64,000 bases of DNA from Circinella minor. Its lineage: Eukaryota > Mucoromycota > Mucoromycetes > Mucorales > Lichtheimiaceae. The notes below the pieces were generated by a model that did no database searches, was not told the DNA's origin, and was given only the letters and a program-made list of their open reading frames with translations. A program made the translations under genes and the position numbers. This document shows, piece after piece, positions 27,142 to 40,799 of the stretch. The DNA is taken from the NCBI GenBank assembly GCA_016758965.1, contig JAEPRB010000014.1, positions 124,001-188,000 of the forward strand. The letters run 5' to 3'. Each line of letters starts with the position of its first letter. Position 1 is the first letter of the stretch.

Positions 27142-27323
27142 GTAACAGATATAGTGCATTAAAATATAAATAGACCGAATTACTTTTATTTAATATGATG
27201 TATCATATTAGTGTTTACTGATGCCAGCTCTATAATGTTATATATTTCCGCCAGTTTCCGACTGTGGAAAAGGGGGGTTTCCGCCAGGTCGGAAAGTCGG
27301 AAACTGCTAACATTGCAATTTTA
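26618..27323. mobile_element. non-autonomous hAT-like MITE
   Basis: A segment of about 690 bp (26626-27315) is flanked on both sides by the same 8 bases, CAATTTTA (26618-26625 and 27316-27323). Its ends are imperfect inverted repeats: the left end runs GTGTTGGGTTTCCGAC and the complement of the right end runs CAATGTTAGCAGTTTCCGAC. Both ends contain several TTTCCG/CGGAAA and TGGCGGAAA strings. An 8-bp duplication with ends of this type fits the hAT superfamily. There is no transposase ORF, so it would depend on an element elsewhere. An (AAT)n run lies inside. Confidence 0.75.
27108..27140. repeat. (AAT)n microsatellite
   Basis: About 11 consecutive AAT/ATA units inside the hAT-like MITE. Simple-sequence repeat, likely polymorphic. 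Confidence 0.85.
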
Positions 27324-27345
27324 GTTAACCTTGTGTTCTTTTTTG

Positions 27346-27636
27346 ACTTTTGACCAATTACTTTTTGGAAAACGCCAATTTCAATAAGCTTGACTGTAAT
27401 TCTTTTTTACAAGTGACCAAATTAATTTCCAAAAAACGACCGAATAAAGAAAGTAAGCTTATGACTTTTTTTTTTGTGTTTCAATACTAAAAATACATAA
27501 GATTGTAAAAAAAGGTCACGTTCACTTTTTATATGCTGTCCACATTTGTATCTAAATGAGCCAGTTGTAGATGAGTTCCCGTCGCACAGACCTATTTTAT
27601 TATCACACCATTCCCGATTTTATAAAAAATACTGTA
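27346..27636. mobile_element. dispersed repeat copy 2 (partial TIR-type element)
   Basis: 27462-27636 repeats 20135-20290 in direct orientation. 27375-27430 is the imperfect inverted complement of 20328-20390. This copy keeps the inverted flank on its left, copy 1 on its right. Compared with copy 1 it has an extra 18 nt near 27563-27580. It starts directly beside the hAT-like MITE, so insertions have accumulated at this point. Confidence 0.75.
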
Positions 27637-27974
27637 TGCCAAGAGAGTTAATAATTGTATAATATTTATAAATATGGAAAAACAAAACTAAAGTTGGCGT
27701 AGTGTGTATATATTCCTCTGCATGTGGTGCTACGTATGCTTGTTTATCTTGCATTTACAAACAACACGTTCTCAATTTTAAAGTGTATATACACACCCGT
27801 CACTACATAATATGACGATGATGATGATTTCCCATGCTTCTTATTTCGTTAAATCACGTCTAGACTTTTAATTATAGTATAGACATTTTGAAAGAGTATA
27901 TAAATATAAGTTCACAGTAGTTTCCATGCTACGTATCCTTTCTTCCCCCTTTTTAATTTAATTTATTTAAAACT
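27637..27974 (+). promoter_or_regulatory. probable promoter region of the glutamate decarboxylase gene
   Basis: Unique DNA between the repeat and the start codon. It holds TACGTA-type strings (27728 and 27930), a short GATGAT run near 27815 and a C/T-rich stretch at 27940-27955, a common feature just upstream of fungal start codons. Assigned by position; no specific operator recognised. Confidence 0.35.
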
Positions 27975-30801
27975 ATGGTTTTCCTATCCAACGCCATTTC
28001 TCAAGGTATGTACAGTATACTGTTTTTTTTTATATATATCTTTGCGAAAGAGTTGTATAATAAATATCAAAGTTATCGCACATTTTTTTTTTCAATGAAT
28101 AGCTCGTATCAACGCCTCAACTGAGAATGTTGATGAAAGTACAGGTCTTAGAAGTCCTGTTGGTACCACAATCTATGGTTCGCGTTGGGCGACTGAGGAA
28201 ATTCCTCGGTAAGTATAGTTTTTATGTTATAAAGATAGATGGATAAAAATGTTAAATCTTGTATTTTGTATATGGGCTTACTATTATCTTTATTTTTCTC
28301 GCTCATCTTTTTTGATTCAATTTCATTTGACTGATTTAGTTTTGACATGCCAATTGTAAGTTTATTCGATTCTTTTTTTTTTTCTTGTAATGGCTTTTAA
28401 ATACTAACTATTTAATATTTTACGTACTTTTATTTTTATCATATAATTATCAGGAAGAAATGCCATCAAGTATGTTATTTTTGTATTGATATCTCAGAAT
28501 ATAATGTTTGCTTCTATTAGTATCTTTAACCTGTATTAATCAAATCATTCTACTACTGATTTTTTTAGACGTTGCTTATCGTTTGATCAAGGATGAACTT
28601 GCAGTAAGGGTCACATTACGTTAAACTTCCCCACCCCAAAAAATGTTTTTGCATGATTATCTTTTTCCCAGAAAGCGGGAACATACGTAACATAGGTGTG
28701 TAACGCTATTTATTATTATTATTATTATTAGCTTGATGGTAATCCCGCCTTGAATCTTGCGAGCTTCGTCACCACCTATATGGAAGATGAAGCTGAAAAA
28801 TTGATGGCTGAGAACTTGTCAAAAAACTTTATTGATTACGAAGAGTATCCTCAAACCGCCGAAATTTGCGTAAGTATGATATTAATGTTGCACAAACAAA
28901 CAGAGAAATTAAGGGGGAAGTCAAGATGGTATAAAGGGAGAGAAGAACGGAAGGTTCTATTGTAAAGCAAGCTGGGATGAAAAAAAAATCAAACCATTTT
29001 TTTATCCACCGTAGAATCGTTGTGTCAACATGATTGCTCGGCTTTTCAATGCCCCGATGCATGATGCTAAACAAGAATCTATTGGTTGTTCAACTGTTGG
29101 AAGTTCGGAGGCAATCATTCTTGCTACATTGGCGATGAAGAGACGTTGGCAACATATGCGTCGGGCTAAAGGTCTTTCCACCGAAAACCCCAACTTTGTA
29201 TTGGGCGCTAATTGTCAAGTAGCGTGGCATAAGGCTTTATTGTAAATTATTGTTTTGTTGTTTAACTTAATACAACCATTTCCCGCTATTCTTTTTCTTT
29301 TCCTTTATGATTTTTATGCTCAACAACTAAATAGCTCTATGATATAGATATCTTGAAATCGAACCCCGTGAGGTCGAATGTACTGAAGACTTACTTTATA
29401 TGGATCCTCAAAAGGCAGCTAACCTTGTAGACGAAAACACCATTGGTGTGTGTGCTATCCTTGGTTCAACTGTAAGTTATAATGTTACATGATAAAAAAT
29501 ATTTATCTATTTATACATTATTATTATTGTTTCATATTTCTGTTGTTATGTTTATATACATTATTGAAAGGATGGGAATAAACTGACATAAATATTTATT
29601 TATATTTAGTACACTGGTCATTATGAAGATGTCAAGACATTAAATAACCTTTTGGAAGAGAAGTGTGAAGAAAATGGTTGGGATATTGGTATCCATGTTG
29701 ATGCTGCTAGGTAACGTTTATATGTAAAATTTGTTACTACATCTACAGCATGAGCAAATAATGAACCATTTTTAACAATTTTATTTTCTTTTCTTATTAA
29801 TCATATAGTGGTGGCTTTGTTGCACCTTTTGTTGTTCCAGAACTTGAATGGTAAAAAGATTGTTGATACAAGTGAAGATCAACTATGATAATAGTTCTAT
29901 TTAACTAACTCTCTCTTTTTTTTTCCCTATTATCATTTACTTTTTTCTTAACAGGGATTTCCGCCTTAAGCGTGTTGTGTCCATTAATGCTTCAGGTCAC
30001 AAGTATGGTTTGACTTACGCTGGTGTCGGCTGGGCCGTCTGGCGTAGTCCTGAGTATCTTCCGCAAGATCTCATTTTCAACATCAACTACCTTGGTAGTG
30101 ATCAGGTAGATATGAACAAAAATAGCTTAAAATAAAAGCTATAAGAGGTGGTGGGAGAAGGGGAGGGTTCGAACATTTTTTTTAAATATGTTTTTTCTTT
30201 CTTTATATTTTCTTCTTACGATACGTAGGCATCGTTTACTCTCAACTTTAGTAAAGGTGCATCGCACATTATTGCGCAATATTATGTATTGATACGTCTC
30301 GGTCGTACTGGCTTTAAAAAAATCATGACAAATCTGACAGGTACTGCAGATCGTCTTGCAGACCGACTCAAGAATACAGGCCGATTTACTATTCTCAGTC
30401 AAGGTGAAGGTCTTGGTTTGCCTTTAGTCGCATTCCGCCTCAATTCGCCACATCATTATGATGAATTTGATATTTCTGCTCGTTTACGTGAACGAGGATG
30501 GATCGTTCCAGCTTATACAATGGCAAAGGATCTCGAAAACATGAAATTGTTACGTGTTGTTGTTCGTGAAGATTTTTCACGTTCTCGTTGTGATATCCTC
30601 ATTAGAGATATTTTGGCTGCTGTCAAGTCATTGGATACTTGGGATGAAAAGGCTGTTGAAGATACCCGCATTCTTTCGGCTGAACAGTCACATAGTGCTA
30701 TGCATGTAAACATTAGTAGCTTCAAGATAAATGTTGTTGAAGAGGAAGATGCATCTGGATTAAAATCACCTACTGCCAAAAAGGCTGTTGGTATTTGTTG
30801 A
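27975..30801 (+). CDS. GAD1: glutamate decarboxylase (PLP-dependent, group II)
   Basis: Twelve exons: 27975-28005, 28103-28208, 28340-28355, 28454-28469, 28569-28603, 28732-28869, 29015-29241, 29348-29471, 29610-29710, 29809-29850, 29955-30105 and 30229-30801, giving 519 residues. The enzyme converts L-glutamate to GABA and CO2 in the cytosol. The family pattern is clear from YGSRWATEE through [11 protein letters not shown], the [13 protein letters not shown] block (PLP-ring Asp) and [11 protein letters not shown], whose Lys (about K295) binds PLP. Length matches fungal and plant GADs; the final 40 residues are hydrophilic, and no clear calmodulin-binding helix is visible. Exons 3 and 4 are only 16 nt each and must both be used to keep frame. 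GABA shunt activity is typically linked to acid and oxidative stress. Confidence 0.95.
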
Positions 30802-31430
30802 AAACAACACTGTTATATATATATATATAAATATATGCTTTAAGCGCACTTTATCTAGCGACACCTATGTATACGAAAGATTAACAATAAAATAACATTT
30901 TATATGATACGTAAACCTTATATTTGTGCGCACGTACAGTATAGTACTGGTCATGATTTATTGAAAATTCTATATTCACTATATACAAGTGTATCATTTT
31001 AACGTATTGATTATATTGGATTGCTAATACATTGGTAATAAACTAAAATGATGTTTAAACTGTTGTTGGACTAGTATTTATATGAGTATATAATATATAT
31101 ATGTATGTGTGTGTGTGTACTTTATGATTGCTGTTTTTAATCAATTACCTTATACCTATATGGATGATCATTGATATCTTCTGTGTCTTATGTAGTACAG
31201 CTTAGTATATGCTTACGGCCGAAATTGACACTTCCAATGGATATCTTGGGGGGGGGTTGATTCCCCGAAGTTCAGAAAACAGATACGAAGCTAGTCGTAA
31301 GGCTCTATTTGCTATTTATAAATGTAGCATTATACATTAAATACTTTGATTGATAAATTCGTCTTGTTACTATATCAATTTCAATTTTTTGTAATATCCT
31401 GTCTTCTATCACAACTCTCTACACTTCAAA

Positions 31431-31477
<47 letters not shown>

Positions 31478-31694
31478 TTCTATATGTATACCTTTTTTTA
31501 ATAAGAAAATGACAAATTATTTACAGTTCTTTTTTTATGTATATATTATATGCAATAACAAAAATAAATTTGTGTAACTAATCGAGTAATTTGATGCGTG
31601 TATGAAGAGTAGTATATGTATATATATATGTGTGTGTGTATAAAGAGAATGTATGTGATGAAGGAAATGTATACAAAAAAAAAGAAGAAAAGTA
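30802..31694. other. intergenic between convergent GAD and PHD-finger genes
   Basis: AT-rich convergent 3' region of both genes with TA and TG runs (for example (TG)n near 31105). It includes a G-run of about nine at 31241-31257 and a T homopolymer of about 41 at 31433-31474. No gene seen. Confidence 0.55.
31433..31474. repeat. poly(T) tract of about 41 nt
   Basis: Uninterrupted T homopolymer, the longest in the window. It lies between two convergent genes. It could be a slippage product, a former poly(A) tail of a minus-strand retrocopy, or partly an assembly artefact. Confidence 0.8.
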
Positions 31695-33327
31695 CTAATA
31701 TGGACCTTCGCCTAATTCATCTCGTCTTCGTTTTGTTTCTTCCGTTTTATTGTTATCTTGTTCAGCAGGTCTTTTATAAGGTAAGATTGAACTTTGTTCA
31801 TTTATAAGTTGTTGTGGTAGTGGAATTCCTTTTCGACGACTGCATTCACGACAATACCATGGATCAACTTCAGTTTCAAATTGTTGAACCGGTGGGTTTT
31901 CACAAAGTTGATGTACACCCAGATCACACTGATCACAATAAAACATATTGTTGACATCTTCAACAATTTCATCAATACCGCATACTTTACATACTTTGTC
32001 GTCTTCAGGATTATCGTACACATATCCCCGATCTTCTTCATCCAATATATAATCTGCCAAAGTAATCCCACTTTCCGTCATAGAATTTCCCCCCTCCTGT
32101 TGTTGACTTGTTTGTCCTACTTCTTCTTGACTCAGTTTCATAGTTTCAACAACCATGTTTCGATTACAATAGAATAAATACACAGGTCGAAATGCTCGTG
32201 AATGCGCACGTGGTTGAATAAGTTTTCCATGTTCATCAAAATGATTATCTCCTCGGATATCTGCTAATGCTTGATCTGAAGTTATCTATACAAAATCAAT
32301 ATAAAATGCCATTTCGGTTATAAGTTATAGATCCAAGACAACAATTACTTTTTTTTTTGATCGTCGTTATTTTTTTTTTACCTTAATTTCGTTTCTCTCG
32401 GCATTATGATCAGATAATACCCTCCATAATTTCCCATCATCATTTGAAATAAAATCACGCAAGTAAAATTCCCATTGTGGTTCTTGAGGATCATATCGAT
32501 TCATAAGTGCACCCATTAAAATATAATTCGATGAGGCTTGTAAAGTGTTTTCTTGTTGTTTTGATATAATTTCCTTATCATGTTTAAACCGACATATTCT
32601 TGACTGTACCAGTTGTTCCAATACTTGCATGGATGATGATACTGGTGTTGCTACTGACGATGACGATTCTGCTTTTTTTGATACATGCTTTTCATTCAGA
32701 TAATTCATCGTAGCATCCAATATTGAATCAATACGAACAGGACTTCCCTGACAACAACAACAAAAAACAACATATTCATCAGCCTTTATTTCCACATACG
32801 TAACATAACAACTAGAATTATTACATACATTATGTTGATAAAAAATATTTTTATCATCCGTCATCACTGCTTCGTGGCCGTATTTGATATCAATGACACC
32901 TTTTCGTGCCTATATATAAGGTTAAAAACATCTCCACTGCTTTACTAACGTACAGAAATAGTCGAAAGAAAAACTATACCTCTTCTGTCATAATTTGGAT
33001 ATGCAAGTTTATAGGTTCACTTTTATTCTTTGAATAGCTTAGGTCTAATCGGTTCCAATCACTTGTTTGATATAATGCTAAATCTTTCCACCACCACCAA
33101 CAATTAACATTTGTTTTATTTCCTGTCATATTTATCGCTTTTTCTAAACAAAACTCAAATAAGCCATTGAGATCCGATGTATTTCCATATTCTTGTAAAC
33201 CGTCAAGTAGGATTGGAATGAGATTAAATTGAGGATTATTGACAAGTTTTTGAGGAATTATATAAAGTTGAACCAAGATGCGAGCCAAAAGAACGCGTGG
33301 AATGCTATCCACGTAAAGTCCTTCCAT
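31695..33327 (-). CDS. PHD-finger protein with an unassigned N-terminal domain
   Basis: Three exons on the minus strand (32980-33327, 32382-32909, 31695-32285) join in frame to 488 residues. The C-terminal part holds a C4HC3 PHD finger at about 391-440: CKVCG, then MFYCDQCD, GVHQLC and PWYCREC. It is followed by a basic, probably nuclear-localising tail (KRRRDE). PHD fingers of this kind read histone H3 tails, so a chromatin role is likely. The N-terminal 330 residues have an unusual run of four Trp (CWWWWKD) and a VYLFYCNRN segment reminiscent of the end of ubiquitin-specific protease folds, but no catalytic Cys/His boxes are recognisable. I cannot name the ortholog. The stop TAA lies at 31695-31697. 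Confidence 0.72.
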
Positions 33328-33630
33328 ACGCGGGTAAGTGGAAGTGAATTATATTAAAAAAAAAGAGGCGAAGGAGGAGGGGAAGAGGGGTAAAGACAAA
33401 AAAAACGAGAGCGAAAAAAAGGGGGGTGGGGAAGTGGAGTATCAAAAACCACAACAATCAAATATGCATTACTGCTTCTCTCTATGTCTCTTTTTTTCTT
33501 TCCTTCTGTCATGAAATTATGTAACATTTATTGTCCCTTAAAAAGTGAGGCACAAAAAACAATTAGGTAAGAAATCTATAATAATTTTTTTTATTATATA
33601 CGTTTGTAGATGATATTATTATATTAATTA
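33328..33630. other. spacer between tandem minus-strand genes
   Basis: Contains the promoter of the PHD-finger gene (purine-rich on the + strand at 33355-33430, i.e. C/T-rich upstream of that start) and the PEX14 3' region. No gene. Confidence 0.45.
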
Positions 33631-35170
33631 TTATTGGCTTTGAGATGGTGTCGTTGCTGGAGAAATAGTAGTGGATGGTAATGGAATGGATGGTGAAGGA
33701 GAAGAATTATTATTATTATAATTGTCATTCAATTCAGCTCGGTATGATTCCCTCCTTCGTGGATGATATTGTGGTATATCTCTTATAGGTGCTGCCGTTG
33801 TACTTGGTGGAGTTGTAGCAGTTGTAGCAGTTGTAGTTGTTCGTGTTGGTGACGATGGTGTTACTGGAGAAGCAGGTCGACTTTTGTTTTGTGTTGTACT
33901 AGCCATGGGGAAATTTCTTCTATTTAACAACATACCCTTGAAGCTTCTAATTTCACTCTTGAATGATTGAACTGCAGGACTGTCATTTGAATTATTCATT
34001 CTTCCCGGACTGTAGCCAAATGAATTAAAATGTGAATAAGTAAAGTTCATATAGTGTGGATTGGTGATTGCATCCTTCAATCCAGTTAACTTGTCTCGAA
34101 AATCTCTGTACGGTTCATTACTATTCATGGTTCGCACTCGCTTGTCAGCAAGTTCAACCACATTTCCTACTCGTTCACCCAATGTCTTATGCTTCTCTAC
34201 AAGTTGTTTGTTCACTACTGTTGGTTTGAGATCTACCAATGTCTTGTTTAATCGAGTCAAGAGTGCTGATCTTTGATTGTATCGATCGCTTTGATATCTT
34301 GCAATTGAATCAAATATGGGCCCAATAAATCGCTAGATACAATTATCAAAATAAAAAGAATAAGTATGACTTTATCTATTATATATACATATATCCATTA
34401 TACAATGATTGTTTTCCCCTCCTTTTTCTTTATATATATACCTTAACAATACGTACTGCAGCAGCAGTAAGTCCAACTAATCCAAATCCTGCAAGTAGTG
34501 CAATTCCAAGCAATTGTTGTATCGGCATAATACGTGGAGGTGCTGGCTGATAATATACTACCTGAGGTGGTCGTGGTGGTACTGCAGGTCGATTCATAAC
34601 AGGAGGTGGCCCAGCTTGAGACATAGGTGCTGTCATAGGCTATAGATAAAAAACATTGTTAAATTTTCTATTATACATTTTATAACAAATACTCCTCCTT
34701 TTTCCTTTAATATTAAAGAAAAAGAGTAGAAAAAGAAAATAACTCACTCTTGGGGGTGCACTTCCAGTAGACACGTCTGTTGCTGTTGTTACAGGCCCAT
34801 TCTCTCCTACTCTTTTAAAAGCTTCGGTAATCTCGTCTGCCGTGAGACCTTTTTGTCGAAGGAAAGCAACTTTTTTTGCATTGTCAGCTGATCTTACATT
34901 AGGAGACGACAAAAACGAAACAGCAGATTTTAACATATCTTCACGTAATGATTGTGTTGAACTAGTACCATTATTATTGCTAGTCGTTGCAGTATCGGTA
35001 GTAGTATTAGTAGCAGTGATAGATGGTGTTGGCTGTTTAGAAGGTGTTTCAGGAGTAGTTGTAGTAGTTGAATTTGTCAATGTTGACGATTGTGATTGTG
35101 AAGGAGTACTCTCCTTTGTAACAGTTGCCTGATTTTCAGTGGGCGATGAATCTTTATTGTCGTTAGTCAT
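33631..35170 (-). CDS. PEX14: peroxisomal membrane docking protein PEX14
   Basis: Three exons on the minus strand: 34748-35170, 34442-34639 and 33631-34332, giving 440 residues. After about 70 Ser/Thr-rich residues comes the conserved Pex14 N-terminal domain (about 75-120: LREDMLKSAVSFLSSPNV, then FLRQKGLTADEITEAFKR), which binds WxxxF/Y motifs of the import receptor PEX5. A Pro-rich linker with PPRPPQVVY, an SH3-ligand-like motif possibly for PEX13, leads to one hydrophobic membrane segment at about 183-205. A helical region and a long Ser/Thr/Pro-rich, poorly conserved tail follow. The protein forms the docking and translocation pore for matrix proteins on the peroxisome membrane. Start chosen at the first ATG before the low-complexity leader. 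Confidence 0.93.
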
Positions 35171-36539
35171 GAAGAAAAAAGCTTCAAATACTTGGGTGAG
35201 ATGAAAAAAGAGGGATTATAATAATCATCTGAAAGAAAAAGGAATGTGTTAACTCCGCATTACATTACCTTTTTTAGAAAAATTCGAAATCGTGGGGTTT
35301 TTTGCTGACAAAAAAGATTTAAATGGCATAGCAACAGAGGTTATCCTCTTTTTATCCTACCAATAAAACACATAAAAATAATAATTGTAGGATAATTATA
35401 ACTTGTCAGAAATCTACTGTATTTTGTCTATTACACACTAAATTATATGTCTAATAAAATCCTAACATGCATGGTTTTATTGTAATAATATAACTTGAAA
35501 AGTATATATATAGTAATTTATCATAGGGCCAAAAAAAAATATTGAAAACTTGACATTTGTCATAAAGATTGTGATATATGGATAAAAAATCAACATTTTA
35601 ATCTGAAAATAGTATAACTCCTTTTATTGAAACCATTTTAGTTATCATACATAAAATAATTTTTTACTAGATAAAATATTAAAACTCAATAGTGGTGATT
35701 TAAAGAAGTTCTTTGATAATTATATCAATAACAGTAATAGTATGGCTCTGCTTCGTACAAAACACTACCTGTTATTCATGTCATTATGGCAACCAATTTT
35801 AGAAGTATATTGTATATGCTTCAATCAGAATTTTAGTGGATCATGAAAAAGATACTCTCTCAAAAAATCTTTGTTCCATATCGATCCATTCATTAATTAA
35901 TCTTTGATAAGATACATCAAGGAACCAACAAAAAAAAATTCGATTATAATCTATCAAAACATTATATCTTTTTAAGTATTTATTTTATGTATGTATTAAT
36001 ATATTCCATCCTATTACTGCAAATGAGCATAACTTCATTAAAAGTTTTATATTTAATTCATAATTATCAATAAAATGGATAAATACTTTATCATTTGATA
36101 ATTAGAGATTCACAGATAAAGTTTATAAAGTAAAAACGAAGGAAAGATAGTAGGGACGAATATGTAGATTAAAACTTATGATTAAACTCTTTCCTTTCTA
36201 CCTTTAAGTTTTTCTCAAGGAGAAATAGTAAAAGAAGAAAAAAAAAAACGAGTTTAAGATATATTCCTCTTTACTGCTATATATATATATATATGTCCGT
36301 CTTGACTACTTTTATTTTTATTTTTATGCCTTGAAGCTCCTTTATTTTTTATATACGTACTTTGCCCTTTCTTTGTTAATCTGATAATCTATTTCTTAAC
36401 TTTAGATTAAGAAGAATAAGAAGAAGAAGAAAAACCAAAACCAAAACCAATTTTCCTCCATTTATTCTTTTCTTTCTATCTTTTTTTTTTTTTGAGTACA
36501 TTTCATTCTATATTTTTTGAAAGAGCTACATATAAAATA
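35171..36539. promoter_or_regulatory. shared divergent upstream region of PEX14 and PPG1
   Basis: 1.37 kb of very AT-rich DNA between divergently transcribed PEX14 and PPG1. Close to PPG1 there is a TATATA run at 36280-36295 and a C/T-rich tract ending in a T-run at about 36449-36493, directly before the start codon. No ORF or repeat element recognised. Confidence 0.45.
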
Positions 36540-38202
36540 ATGGTAGATCTGGATCTTGACGCGTGCCTAGAGCGGCTTTACAAAAAACAACTTCTTGCTG
36601 AATGTGTTCTTCGAGAAATCTGTGAAAGAACAAAAGAATTATTGATGCGAGAAAGTAATGTTGTGCATATTCGAGCACCAGTAACAGTAGTAGGCGACAT
36701 TCATGGGTAATAATATATGAAACAAAAAATAAAAATAAAAAGAGATATATTATTCTAGTAGATCTAATATTATTTATTATTATCATTCTCTTAGACAGTA
36801 CTATGATTTGATTGAAATATTTCGTATTGGTGGTTATTGTCCAGATACTAACTATCTATTTCTTGGTAATATTTTTTGTTTGTTTGTTTGTTTGAAGAAA
36901 AAAAAACATCTTGAAGGGAAAGGGAGGAAGGATATTTTAATATGTATTAATGCTGAGCATAATTTTCAGGTGATTACGTGGATCGAGGACTTTATAGTAT
37001 CGAAACCATTTCATTATTGACAGTTTTAAAATTACGATACCCAGAAAGAGTTCAATTAGTTCGTGGTAACCATGAATCAAGGGCAGTAACACAGGTAATA
37101 TATATATATATATATATATGGTATATTTAGATGTAATTTTAAGGTTCGTCCGTACTAAGAAAGTATATATTACGACCCTATGCTAAGACATACGGGTTTT
37201 ATACAGAATGCATGAGAAAATATGGCTCACAGCAAGTATGGCAATACTTCACCGACATGTTTGATTTTTTGACATTATCAGTGGTTATTGATAATAGTAT
37301 ATTTTGTGTACATGGAGGTTATTATTACTTTTTCTATATTACGATTATTACTATTATAGTTATTATTTCAATATTAATAAAAACATATAATTATACATAC
37401 ATATAGGCCTTTCTCCCACTATACATGTTTTGGATCAAATTCGTATTATTGATCGATTTCGAGGTAAAAATAAGAAGACAAGCTTAATTTAACATTTTAA
37501 TAATTGATATCCAATGTAAACAGTTAGTAACTATGATTATCTTTTTTTATCCCATTAGAAATACCACATGAAGGTGCAATGGCTGATCTAGTATGGTCAG
37601 ATCCTGATCCAGATAAAGAAGAATTCTCTATATCTGCTCGGTAAATGAACGCATTTTTTTTCTCTTATCTTTCAAAGAACTTGTCAACTGAACGCAACCA
37701 CTCATTTTATATATAGTGGTGCAGGATATACATTTGGTAAATTGGTAGTAGATCGATTTTTACATTTAAACAATATGGATCATATTCTTCGGGCGCATCA
37801 ATTATGTAACGCTGGTTATCAGGTAGTTTTTTTTACGTAAAAAGAAAAAGGTGTCTATCTTATAGAGAGTCCGAATTGTTTTTTTTAATCAAACAATTTT
37901 TTTTTTGGCCTTGGTCAATTAACTAGGTTTTATTTGATGATAAACTTTCTACTGTATGGTCTGCACCTAATTACTGTTATCGATGTGGTAATCTTGCATC
38001 TATACTTGAAGTAGGTGTTAATGGTGAACGTTTCTTTAATGTATTTGATGCAGCACCCGAAAATGACCGTAATCCTCAGCAAGCACAGTTGAAGGTTTGT
38101 TTTTTGTTAATAAAATTTATATGGATAAAATTTCACCATGGAAACTAACTTTTTTTTTGTTACTATTCATAGGAAAATGACCCAATTGATTACTTTCTTT
38201 AG
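36540..38202 (+). CDS. PPG1: PP2A-like serine/threonine phosphatase catalytic subunit PPG1
   Basis: Nine exons: 36540-36706, 36795-36865, 36970-37094, 37188-37317, 37407-37463, 37559-37640, 37717-37822, 37927-38094 and 38173-38202, giving 311 residues. The metallophosphatase signature is complete: GDIHG (52-56), GDYVDRG (80-86) and GNHE (112-115), with HGGLSPT and [12 protein letters not shown] further on. The protein ends in DYFL, the C-terminal Leu that is carboxymethylated in PP2A-type enzymes; the last exon encodes only those nine residues and the stop. [14 protein letters not shown] and [15 protein letters not shown] match yeast Ppg1 better than PP4 or PP6. Ppg1 acts with the Far/STRIPAK complex. 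An ATG at 36492 is in frame but adds a sequence unlike the family. Confidence 0.93.
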
Positions 38203-40281
<2,079 letters not shown>

Positions 40282-40799
40282 GTTTACCATTATTTGTGTA
40301 TACATTTTTCTTTCTTCACCTCATCTGTTATTCTCATTCTTGTATATTTAAACAAAAAAAAATATAGTTATATATATATATATATATTATTGGTCCTCAT
40401 TATTATTATTAGTATCTATTTTTATTTTGATTACTATTACAATATACAATATACAAAATAGATCATTGTTTTTAAATATATATATAATCACAATAGCAAC
40501 CAAATTACTATTATTTGAATATGAATCATATTAATTGTTACAGTAAATAGATCAATAATGTCTATTATTCGTTGAATATTGCATATATCAATATATATAT
40601 ATATATATATAATACACTCTCTATGTGACTGTTTATAGTATACTGCTTAAAGTTTTAAATTCGATTCATTCAAAAACCACGCGCAGTATTTTTCCTGCAC
40701 TTTTTTTTCTCTCTCTCTTTTTCAAAATACATTCCATTTTGTCACAACTCCCCCCGTATATCATCATATTAGTCTCATACTTTTTTTTATAGTTTAAAA
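40282..40799. other. intergenic CDF transporter - MEX67
   Basis: AT-rich with two long (TA)n runs near 40370-40387 and 40590-40612. T/C-rich DNA at 40690-40730 and 40780-40790 precedes the MEX67 start. No ORF. Confidence 0.5.

Noticed and set aside
20100..27636. LTR retrotransposon with the direct repeats as LTRs
   Set aside because: The repeats lack visible TG...CA ends, their flanks are inverted to each other, and the pol fragment lies with most of gag-pol missing; a TIR-type origin fits better.
31698..31712. A 15-mer shared with 55931-55945 (atggaccttcgccta)
   Set aside because: Similarity stops at once on both sides; a match of this length is expected by chance in a window of this size.
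34842..35132. Plus-strand Val-rich ORF
   Set aside because: Antisense of the Thr/Ser-rich PEX14 leader.
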